A stretch of DNA of 15,907 nt from assembly GCA_027456925.1 (NCBI GenBank), contig DAIDTZ010000293.1, positions 1-15,907 on the forward strand. The letters are read 5' to 3'. The translations under genes were made by a program, and so were the position numbers. The stretch is from Nitrospirota bacterium (GTDB lineage Bacteria > Nitrospirota > UBA9217). Under the pieces are notes generated by a model, which worked only from the letters and a program-made list of their open reading frames with translations, made no database searches and was not told where the DNA came from. Of this stretch, positions 4,851 to 11,855 are shown in pieces. Each line of letters starts with the position of its first letter. Within the stretch, counting starts at the first letter, position 1.

Positions 4851-6866
4851 GTGCTGAAAGGGAATACGGGAGAACAGCTGCAGGAACTTCTCAGGACTGA
4901 AATGTGGTGGGACCACTTTGCGGCCCTTTCCGAGAGCCTGGGATTTTCTCTCAGCATCTATTCGCCAAGCGGCATGACGTTTTTCCCTTCGAGCAGCGCG
5001 GTCTCGCCATGCCCTGGATTTTGGTCACCAACGTCAGATTTCGTATCGAAGTGTGAGACACACTGCCGTCCGCTCATTCTGAACACCCTTTCGACGGGGA
5101 AGCCCGACATCTTCACGTGTTACGCAAAAATCGTGCATTTCGCGCTCCCGATCGAATACCTCGGCGAGCAGGCCGTTATCATGGGGAGCGGATCGTTTTC
5201 CTCCTATAAGGATTTCCGCACGTATATGGATATCATGCAGGGAGCGGGCCTCGACACGATATCCCTCAATGCCCCGCTTTCCTTCTCGAGCAGGGAGCAG
5301 GCGTCGAAGGCTTGTGATATTCTGTCGAAGTCCATCTACGATATTTTCACAAACCGCCAGGAAGCTGTTAAGCTCCGCAAAAAAATCGAAAGCCTGAAAA
5401 AAACCATCGGGATGTGGGGTGCCGATGGCGAGAAACTGCCCGAATCGCTGTATAGGGCAATGATCAGCAATCTGTCCTCGCTTCTTGAATTGGAAAACAT
5501 TGCCGTCCTCGTACCGGACAGGCGGCATGGAGGGTATACGAGCTTGTACGCTCTGTCGAAAAGCAATGGAACACCCGAGGTCGTCAGTATCGCCGAACGA
5601 GATTCCGTAGTCCAGGAGCTTAGTAAAGGAAAAGAGTATGTTCTTTCAGCAGAGCCGGTGCAGGATCCAAACGCCGATTTCCTGAATGGCATGGGAGCGC
5701 TCTATTTTTTCCCGGTCATGGTCGGGAAAAAACTCGAGGCTGTGGTTCGTATTGACGATCGAGGGATCACCGAAGGAGACCGGCAGATCATCACCGCCTT
5801 CTGCAGACAGACTGCTCTTTTAATTGAAAACCGTCGATTGCATCAGGATTTGTACGAGAAATTCTATCAGTTTGCGACAATTTCGGCGCTGACGAGGTCA
5901 ATCACTCCCATTCAGGACTACGAGACGCTGCTTCGTACGATCCTTGACCTGTCCGCCGATTTGCTCAAGGCTGAACAGGGCTCTCTGATGCTGATCGACC
6001 ACGAGACCGATGGTTTGCTTCTCGAAGCGAAAAAGGGGATCGTCGACGGCGTCACGGAAAAGTTAAGGATCAACAGGGGGGAAGGAATTGCCGGGAGGGT
6101 GGCTGAGATGGGCGAACCTCTCCTTGTCGAAAACCTGGAGCAGGACCCCCGGATCAGGCAGAGCAACAGGGAACATTACAAGACGAGATCGTTCGTGAGC
6201 GTCCCGCTCAAGATCGATGACCGTATCATCGGCGTGCTCAACCTCTCGGATAAGACGACGGGAGAGGTCTTCAATAAAAAAGATCTGTTTCTCATTCAGT
6301 CCTTCGCGACTCACGCCGCCATCGTCATGGAGCGTAATGTCATCTTGAACAAGACGGAAGAACTAAAAAAACTGACGATCACGGACTCTCTCACTGGCCT
6401 CCTGAACAGGAGATACCTATTTGAGCGGCTCAAGGACGAATTGGCGCGTTCCGCGCGCCATGGCCGCAACTTCAGTCTTCTTATGCTTGACATAGACGGC
6501 TTCAAATGCTGCAACGACACGTTGGGACACCCCATCGGGGACAAGACGCTCAAAATCATAGCGGATGTCCTCATGGATGCTGTCCGATCCATCGACATCG
6601 TAGCGCGATGCGGTGGGGACGAGTTTATGGTCATTCTTCCTGAAACCGGCGAGGTCCTCGCGGTAGAGATTGCAGAACGAGTGCGGGAAAAAGTGGAGAA
6701 GAAGGTAGCCCTCTCCGAGGCGCGGCTGTGTACGATCACGGCCAGCGTCGGGATCGTCAGCTACCCGAAGCACGGAGAATCGGTGGAGAAACTCCTCGAG
6801 AACGTCGATAAGGCGCTTTATCGCGCAAAGGACAAAGGAAAAAACAGAATCGAGGTGTTTTCCTAA
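4851..6866 (+). CDS. PocR-GAF-GAF-GGDEF diguanylate cyclase
   Basis: This 671-residue protein is predicted to make cyclic di-GMP from two GTP. Residues ~8-165 resemble the PocR ligand-binding domain, with Cys54, Cys68, Cys72 and Cys90 that could hold a metal or act as redox sensors. A charged helix (170-186) leads to a divergent GAF (~200-330) and a clearer GAF (~355-497, with RINRGEGIAGRVAEMGEPLLV at 406-426). The GGDEF domain is ~505-671 with DSLTGLLNRR (512-521), CGGDEF (587-592) and an intact inhibitory site RSID (579-582) exactly five residues before it. Both catalysis and product feedback therefore look functional. No membrane segment is seen, so it is probably cytosolic. The start is GTG with GGAGG (4842-4846) four bases upstream. 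It heads a four-gene operon, with one base separating it from the next gene. The PocR assignment is less certain than the GGDEF. Confidence 0.9.
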   Translation: MLKGNTGEQLQELLRTEMWWDHFAALSESLGFSLSIYSPSGMTFFPSSSAVSPCPGFWSPTSDFVSKCETHCRPLILNTLSTGKPDIFTCYAKIVHFALPIEYLGEQAVIMGSGSFSSYKDFRTYMDIMQGAGLDTISLNAPLSFSSREQASKACDILSKSIYDIFTNRQEAVKLRKKIESLKKTIGMWGADGEKLPESLYRAMISNLSSLLELENIAVLVPDRRHGGYTSLYALSKSNGTPEVVSIAERDSVVQELSKGKEYVLSAEPVQDPNADFLNGMGALYFFPVMVGKKLEAVVRIDDRGITEGDRQIITAFCRQTALLIENRRLHQDLYEKFYQFATISALTRSITPIQDYETLLRTILDLSADLLKAEQGSLMLIDHETDGLLLEAKKGIVDGVTEKLRINRGEGIAGRVAEMGEPLLVENLEQDPRIRQSNREHYKTRSFVSVPLKIDDRIIGVLNLSDKTTGEVFNKKDLFLIQSFATHAAIVMERNVILNKTEELKKLTITDSLTGLLNRRYLFERLKDELARSARHGRNFSLLMLDIDGFKCCNDTLGHPIGDKTLKIIADVLMDAVRSIDIVARCGGDEFMVILPETGEVLAVEIAERVREKVEKKVALSEARLCTITASVGIVSYPKHGESVEKLLENVDKALYRAKDKGKNRIEVFS

Positions 6867-6867
6867 T

Positions 6868-8538
6868 ATGCTAACAAGTTCACTGTCGGAAGAGGCTTTT
6901 TTCGGCAGGCAGGATGAATTGTCCAGCCTCTACAAAAGAGCCCTCAGAGCGGAACAAGGCGCGTCCAGAAGCGTCGTTCTGGCTGGCCCCCGGGGTATCG
7001 GGAAGACGGAAATCCTTCGGCACCTCTTCGGCCGTTTGTTCTGGACGCAGGAGCGAGTGTTCCCTTTCTTATTCACCTTCAATCCTGCACTCCTGTCCGT
7101 TGCGGCTTTTTCCAAAGCTTATTTAAGCGCTTTTTTGTGTCAGAGGCTCGCTTTTGAGAAGAGGGAACAGGCATTGCTATACCGCGACGGGATATCGATC
7201 GACGCCCTGTCCGGGCTCATTGAGGAGCGGGAGGTTGCCTGGGCGCGGGAGATTCTTTTCCAGTTCCTGCAGTGTTCCCGTGATCCCGTCGAAGCGCTCA
7301 GGATTGCGCTTGCGGCACCGCACCGGTCGATGCTTTCCACCAAAATCCCGGTCGCTGTCCTGATCGATGATTTTCACCTGGTCGGACGCCTCCATATGGA
7401 CGGAGTTCCGGATCACCGTTTGTCGCATCTTTTTGAAGAACCGCTGGGGCACGGAAAAACACCGCATATGATCACGGGGAATATGGCCGAACTCCAGGAG
7501 ATGCTTGTTACGAGCGGTCTTGAGCGCTTCCCGGTTCGACCCCTGGGGCTTGAGGGGACCTCGTCTCTGGCGCAGTATGTTATGAAGCGGTGCGAGACCG
7601 AAGGTAACGTCCCGCCCCTGCTTTTGCGCCGTCTCGATGGGAACCCTTTTTATCTGGAGCGCGTCCTTGCGAGAGCGGGCGAAAAGAACCATCCGGTCGA
7701 ACAGGACTTCTGGAATGCGTACCTCCGGGAGATCACTGATGGCGCACTTTCGCTTTATTGGAAAAAAGTCTTCAAGAGCTTTTTCCCGGACCTTGGATTA
7801 CGGAGGGTTGCCCTCGAAACAATCCATAAAATTAATCACGCATCGGAGGATCTTCCTGTCCAACGTATCGTGAAATCGTTTGCACGGTCCGACAGCCAGG
7901 CGCAGGATATCGTTCATAACTTGTATCTTGCAGGTTTCATCAACGGAGAGTTTGGCGCATTCAGGAAAGTAGAAGATGCCGTATTGCGGGACCTTATCGA
8001 TTGCCTCTACCAGAGGGAAATACTGGAGAAGGCGGCTCGTGAGGTTGAGCGCGATATCCTGGAATCCATCATCGCGCGCCGGGAACAGGCAGTGCGCTTC
8101 GAACTTGTTCTTCCGATGGCCAGGGAGGCAGAGCTTGTTGCCGCCCAGAGCCTTGAACAAATAGGGAAAAACCTGAACCTCAGCCAGGAAACAGTTGGTC
8201 AGATGCAAATTGCCGTTATCGAGGCCTGTATCAACGCTCTTGAGCACAGCGGGGGGATGGGCGATCAAGTCTATGTCAGCATTGCCGTCGATGAGGACCA
8301 ACTGGAGGTTTCCGTGGAAAGTGCCGGCCGGGAGTTCATCATGCAGGAGACCGGAGAGCCGTTCCGCGATCAGGAGGCTGTGAAAGCGTCGGGAAGAGGA
8401 TGGGGAATAAAACTAATCAAACGTTTTGTGGATCAGGTCACATTCGAGAAGACCGCCCGGGGCACCAAAATCGTGCTGATCAAAAAATTAGAAAGGCCCG
8501 CGGGCATACAAAAGGAGGATATCGTAAATCGTGAGTAA
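6868..8538 (+). CDS. STAND/AAA ATPase fused to an RsbW/SpoIIAB-like ATPase domain
   Basis: This 556-residue protein combines two ATP-binding modules. The N-terminal part is a P-loop ATPase of the STAND/archaeal-ATPase type: FFGRQDEL (11-18) precedes Walker A GPRGIGKT (40-47), Walker B is VAVLIDD (162-168), and DGNPFYLE (257-264) matches the sensor motif of that group. A helical/winged-helix-like region follows (~290-400). Residues ~408-541 are a GHKL domain like anti-sigma kinases, with the N-box EACINALEH (E452, N456) and a G2-like GRGWGI (509-514). The G1 box, normally DxGxG, reads S485-A-G487-R-E489, so the adenine-contacting Asp is gone and nucleotide binding may be weakened. It begins one base after the cyclase stop, behind GAGGTG (6852-6857). 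It overlaps the STAS gene by 8 bases, fitting an anti-sigma/anti-anti-sigma pair. The true partner is unknown. Confidence 0.82.
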   Translation: MLTSSLSEEAFFGRQDELSSLYKRALRAEQGASRSVVLAGPRGIGKTEILRHLFGRLFWTQERVFPFLFTFNPALLSVAAFSKAYLSAFLCQRLAFEKREQALLYRDGISIDALSGLIEEREVAWAREILFQFLQCSRDPVEALRIALAAPHRSMLSTKIPVAVLIDDFHLVGRLHMDGVPDHRLSHLFEEPLGHGKTPHMITGNMAELQEMLVTSGLERFPVRPLGLEGTSSLAQYVMKRCETEGNVPPLLLRRLDGNPFYLERVLARAGEKNHPVEQDFWNAYLREITDGALSLYWKKVFKSFFPDLGLRRVALETIHKINHASEDLPVQRIVKSFARSDSQAQDIVHNLYLAGFINGEFGAFRKVEDAVLRDLIDCLYQREILEKAAREVERDILESIIARREQAVRFELVLPMAREAELVAAQSLEQIGKNLNLSQETVGQMQIAVIEACINALEHSGGMGDQVYVSIAVDEDQLEVSVESAGREFIMQETGEPFRDQEAVKASGRGWGIKLIKRFVDQVTFEKTARGTKIVLIKKLERPAGIQKEDIVNRE

Positions 8539-8923
8539 TTTTTCCTTATCGTCAAGATCAGTCAAGGATGTGGCCGTCATAACACCCCGAGGATACATCA
8601 ACGACATCGGGGCCGTACGCCTCGAGCAGGAAAGCGGGCAATACCTCGACAACGGGTTGAAGAAGCTGGTGGTTGATTTTTCCGATGTGCAGTTCATCAA
8701 CACCATAGGACTCTCCATTTTTCTGAGCATCGTGCAGAATACTCAGGATCATGGCAGTCAGCTCTGTTTCACGAATATGAAGAAGGACCATCTCGAGATT
8801 TTTGAGATTGCGGGTCTGATCGGCCATGTAAAGGTTTTTAAGGACGAAAATGCCGCATTCACCTATCTAAATGGGAGAACCCCGGATGGCAAAAAAACTG
8901 CATCTCAAACGACTGCTGTTTAG
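8531..8923 (+). CDS. STAS-domain anti-anti-sigma factor-like protein
   Basis: This 130-residue single-domain protein resembles SpoIIAA/RsbV, which release sigma factors by binding the anti-sigma kinase when unphosphorylated. The core KKLVVDFSDVQFINTIGLS (44-62) aligns with the segment of SpoIIAA that holds the regulatory serine (DSSGLG). Here it reads N57-T58-I59-G60-L61, so the phospho-acceptor position (Ser58 of SpoIIAA) is Ile and only the neighbouring Thr58 could accept phosphate. The hydrophilic tail after ~115 is extra. The GTG start at 8531 is fixed by an in-frame TAA at 8525. AAAGGAGG (8511-8518) lies 12 bases upstream, which is long but strong. The start overlaps the preceding gene by 8 bases, indicating translational coupling with its likely partner. 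The target may be a phosphatase, a cyclase or a sigma factor, which the sequence does not reveal. Confidence 0.85.
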   Translation: MSNFSLSSRSVKDVAVITPRGYINDIGAVRLEQESGQYLDNGLKKLVVDFSDVQFINTIGLSIFLSIVQNTQDHGSQLCFTNMKKDHLEIFEIAGLIGHVKVFKDENAAFTYLNGRTPDGKKTASQTTAV

Positions 8924-10127
8924 CATTGCGGCGCTGGCCGACCTCGGACAGGAGGCAACGTCCACGAAGGACCTGTCTGAAAAAATGAAAGCGGCGCTCT
9001 ATATTATTACCGGAATGTTTTCGGTGCCGACGGCAGCTTTGTTTGTACACAACCGTCAGCGCGGCATGCTTGACCTGATCGTCGAGAAGGGCTACCGGGA
9101 AATCAATCGAGAGGGGATCCATCTGAGTGTTCAGGCTGAACATATCAAGTCTTTCAGAATGAATGATCCGCATGCGGCAGGAGAATTCCCCAAAATCGTT
9201 TTTTTTAAGCAGAATTCTGTCATCTTTACCAAACTGCAAACAAAAATATTCCTTCCGTTCTTTGCAAAAGGAGAACTTATCGGGGCCATCTCCCTCGGCA
9301 GGAAACTCGGTGGAGCGCCTTACCGGCAGGGAGAAAAGAACGTTCTCAAGGTCATAGCGCAACAAATGGCGATAACGCTGAGTAATGCGCAGCTGTTCCG
9401 GGAGCTTGCCAGGAAAGCCGCCGAAAACCGGCGGCTTTATAGAAACATGCAGCGGATCTACAATGATACCATCCAGGCATTCGCCGCAGCGATCGACGCC
9501 AAGGATGGATATACGAAAGACCATTCCTACCGCGTGGCGAGTTACGCTGTCGCGATAGCAAAGGAACTCGGATGGAAGAAAAAGGATGTGGAGGGCATTT
9601 ATGTGGCGGGGCTGCTTCACGACATCGGGAAAATCATTATTGCCACCAAAGTCATCAAGAAGGGAGAAAAACTATCAGCCGTTGAACTCAGCGAAATACA
9701 GAGGCATCCCCGGATATCCTATGATATCCTTTCAAAGATCAAGTTCCCCTGGAAAAACATCGATAACCTTGTTCGTCATCATCACGAGCGGGTGGACGGG
9801 AAGGGTTATCCTGATGCGCTCAGGTCCGGCGAACTCAGCGAGGGCGTCAAAATTCTCGCCCTCGCCGACGCTTTTGACGCAATGACGACGGACCGGCCGT
9901 ACCGAGATAAAATGAGTATCGATGAGGCTTTTCGGGAAGTCATGAAGTGCTGTGGCACGCAATTCGACGATAAGATCACAAAGGTTTTTTTCGGCCTCAT
10001 CCGCCGGGAATTGGATGGAGAGGTTTGTGATAGACAGATACTTCATCACTTGGAGTGTAATGAGGCAAGTCCTGTCGCTGTCAGTGGGTTCGCTTACCAG
10101 CAAATGGATGGGTCTGGAAACACCTGA
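8886..10127 (+). CDS. GAF-HD-GYP cyclic di-GMP phosphodiesterase
   Basis: This protein of 413 residues from the chosen ATG should hydrolyse cyclic di-GMP. A divergent GAF domain (~20-170) is followed by a linking helix and an HD-GYP domain (~192-372). The metal and catalytic residues are all present: H213 in KDHSYRV, H245-D246 in LLHDIGK, H274 in RHP, H299/H300 before ERVDGKGYP (301-309), and D328 in LADAFDAMTTDRPYR. The GYP signature is intact and GTQFDDK (357-363) matches the family end. A 40-residue tail is unassigned. ATG 8886 is preferred over the ATG at 8871 because GGGAGA (8873-8878) sits 7 bases before it. Even so the gene overlaps the STAS gene by 38 bases. With the GGDEF protein at the operon head, the unit encodes both synthesis and breakdown of the same messenger. 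Confidence 0.9.
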   Translation: MAKKLHLKRLLFSIAALADLGQEATSTKDLSEKMKAALYIITGMFSVPTAALFVHNRQRGMLDLIVEKGYREINREGIHLSVQAEHIKSFRMNDPHAAGEFPKIVFFKQNSVIFTKLQTKIFLPFFAKGELIGAISLGRKLGGAPYRQGEKNVLKVIAQQMAITLSNAQLFRELARKAAENRRLYRNMQRIYNDTIQAFAAAIDAKDGYTKDHSYRVASYAVAIAKELGWKKKDVEGIYVAGLLHDIGKIIIATKVIKKGEKLSAVELSEIQRHPRISYDILSKIKFPWKNIDNLVRHHHERVDGKGYPDALRSGELSEGVKILALADAFDAMTTDRPYRDKMSIDEAFREVMKCCGTQFDDKITKVFFGLIRRELDGEVCDRQILHHLECNEASPVAVSGFAYQQMDGSGNT

Positions 10128-10364
10128 GTGCGAAGCCAAACGGGGCATGGTGTTACGAGGACGCCCAAAAGATTCCTTTCAAACCGCAAGATTCTAAAGT
10201 TGATCGAGACAGGCAAGTGATCAACATTTGCTTTACAGTACCGCGCCGTACGTGCCTGATTGATCTTGACCTGCGCCGGCTTCCGCAGATCCGAATCTAG
10301 ATAACGGTTGATCTCACCGATCATGGTGCGATGCTGACTTTCACTCACCCGGCAAGGCACCGGA
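10128..10364. other. Gap between convergent genes, with TTGATC repeats
   Basis: No gene is supported here. TTGATC occurs at 10200, 10260 and 10308 and its inverse GATCAA at 10219. GTTGATC (10199-10205) and GATCAAC (10219-10225) form a perfect 7-bp stem with a 13-base loop, followed by ATTTGCTTTA. This could be a weak terminator for the signalling operon. A 92-residue minus-strand frame runs across the gap but has no recognisable features. Confidence 0.4.
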
Positions 10365-11603
10365 TTATGCACTCTGCCACGCCGCGATCTTCTTCCATTT
10401 AATGATTACGATAAAAAAAACAATGCCGCAGATCAAGCCGCCGACTGCGAACGTGAGCGGAGCTTTGATCACATGAGCTACTGACCCGGCAAATAAACTT
10501 CCGAAAGGCGTCAGACCGCCGAAGGCCAGGGTATAGATGCTCATGACCCTGCCGCGGAGCCGGTCCTCGGTGCTCAACTGGACCGTGGTGTTTGCCATGC
10601 CGAAGAAGGTGATCATTGACCAGCCGCATAAGGCAAGCAGCAGCGCGGTCAATCCGTAGGATTTTTGAAAGCCGATGAGTATCAAGAAAAACGAAAGCGC
10701 CAGTCCTCCTCCCAGCAGGAGCATAGGCTTGGGACCGTGCTTGCTCACGGCGGCGAGAGAAATCGCGCCGATCAGCGCGCCGGCGCCAAAAGAAGACATG
10801 AGGAGCCCGAAAGCTGCGGCGTCTCGATGGAGTTCCTGCCTTGCAAACACAGGAACAAGCACATTGAAATTCGTCCCGAAGATACTGACTACCGATACGA
10901 GCAGGATGGTTACGAGCACCGCGGGCGTATTCCTGATGTACGCAATGGCCTCCCCGATGTCCTCAAAAACACGATGTGATTTGCGCTGATCAACAGGCGA
11001 TTCCTTGAACGTCATGAGCAGAAGGCTCCACAGCACAGCCAGAAAACTGAGACCATTGACAAAGAAACAGACGGCGGTCCCCGCAGCGCCGATAAGGAGC
11101 CCCGCTATCGCGGGCCCAACGGCCCGGGCGGCATTAAATATGGAGGAGTTCATCGCAACGGCGTTCATCAGGTCTTCCCTGCCGACCAACTCGACGAGAA
11201 ACGATTGCCGTGCCGGCATGTCGATCGTATTGACGATGCCGAGGAGCGTGGCGAGGACTACGATGTGCCAGTATTGAACAACCCCGGTCCAGACGAGGAG
11301 GGACAGCGTAAACGCCAGAAGCATAAAGACCGTTTGTGTCACGATGATGATCCTGCGTTTGGGGAAGTAATCGATGAACGGACCGGTGAGGAAGGACAGA
11401 AAGAGCATGGGCAGGAACTGGAGCGCCGAGACCACGCCGAGCTTGAATGACGAATGGGTCAGTTCCAGCACCAGCCACGCCTGCCCCACGTTCTGCATCC
11501 AGGTGCCGATCAGGGACACGAGCTGGCCGGAAAAGAAGAGGCGGAAGTTCCGGTGGCGCAAGGAACGGAACAGGATTTTGATCGTTGCTGTTTCGGGCAT
11601 CAT
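10365..11603 (-). CDS. MFS transporter, EntS/MFS_3-type (DHA3-like) exporter
   Basis: This 412-residue inner-membrane protein has about 12 hydrophobic segments. The N-terminus LRHRNFRLFFSGQLVSLIG (15-33) followed by GTWMQNVGQAWLVLELT is the characteristic opening of the MFS_3 group that includes the enterobactin exporter EntS and many drug-efflux carriers. The loop after TM2 reads GPFIDYFPKRR, a version of MFS motif A (G-x3-D-x2-[GP]-[RK]-R-R). The conserved DMPARQSFLVELVGREDL segment lies between TM4 and TM5. The substrate cannot be told from sequence. The frame begins with two adjacent ATG codons (11598-11603) and neither has a clear Shine-Dalgarno sequence. An extended -10 box (11626-11634) suggests its own promoter. 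It stands 252 bases downstream of the HprK-like gene and faces the signalling operon tail to tail. Confidence 0.88.
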   Translation of the reverse strand: MMPETATIKILFRSLRHRNFRLFFSGQLVSLIGTWMQNVGQAWLVLELTHSSFKLGVVSALQFLPMLFLSFLTGPFIDYFPKRRIIIVTQTVFMLLAFTLSLLVWTGVVQYWHIVVLATLLGIVNTIDMPARQSFLVELVGREDLMNAVAMNSSIFNAARAVGPAIAGLLIGAAGTAVCFFVNGLSFLAVLWSLLLMTFKESPVDQRKSHRVFEDIGEAIAYIRNTPAVLVTILLVSVVSIFGTNFNVLVPVFARQELHRDAAAFGLLMSSFGAGALIGAISLAAVSKHGPKPMLLLGGGLALSFFLILIGFQKSYGLTALLLALCGWSMITFFGMANTTVQLSTEDRLRGRVMSIYTLAFGGLTPFGSLFAGSVAHVIKAPLTFAVGGLICGIVFFIVIIKWKKIAAWQSA

Positions 11604-11625
11604 GGTGAAATTCTTTCTTCTCTAC

Positions 11626-11634
11626 AGTATAACA
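11626..11634 (-). promoter_or_regulatory. Extended -10 candidate for the MFS gene
   Basis: On the minus strand TGT-TATACT forms an extended -10 box with transcription starting near 11619, about 16 bases before the first ATG. The -35 position is poor. Confidence 0.3.
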
Positions 11635-11713
11635 CCTGGAGAACTGATCGGAAATGGAAGGTCATGGGAGGGCGGGGAACCCGCATAACCACATCAGATA
11701 CAAAGCAAACCGG

Positions 11714-11812
11714 TAAGGGGAAAATGGGGAACGAAAGGCGAAAGGGGGAGTAGAAATACACAGAGACAAAGAATTTCCCCCCATTTCTCCTCTCCTTCTC
11801 CCTTTCTCCTGG
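11714..11812. repeat. Purine-rich tract facing a pyrimidine-rich tract
   Basis: Positions ~11714-11750 of the + strand are almost all purine (runs of GGGG, GAAAGG, GGGGGAG). Positions ~11776-11812 are almost all pyrimidine (CCCCCC, CTCC and CCCTTTC runs). The two arms can pair imperfectly across a 25-base spacer containing ACACAGAGACAAAG. This could act as a terminator-like stem after the HprK-like gene or adopt unusual DNA structure. Confidence 0.35.
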
Positions 11813-11855
11813 AAGATTTTCTTTATCGAATTGATGCCAGATTTATCTGCCAGTT

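Noticed and set aside
8871..8885. Earlier ATG for the HD-GYP gene at 8871
   Set aside because: ATG 8886 has GGGAGA seven bases upstream. The earlier ATG overlaps that site and has none of its own.
10094..10372. 92-codon minus-strand frame across the gap between the HD-GYP and MFS genes
   Set aside because: It overlaps both neighbours' ends, has no clear ribosome binding site, and shows no recognisable domain or transposase/integrase motif.
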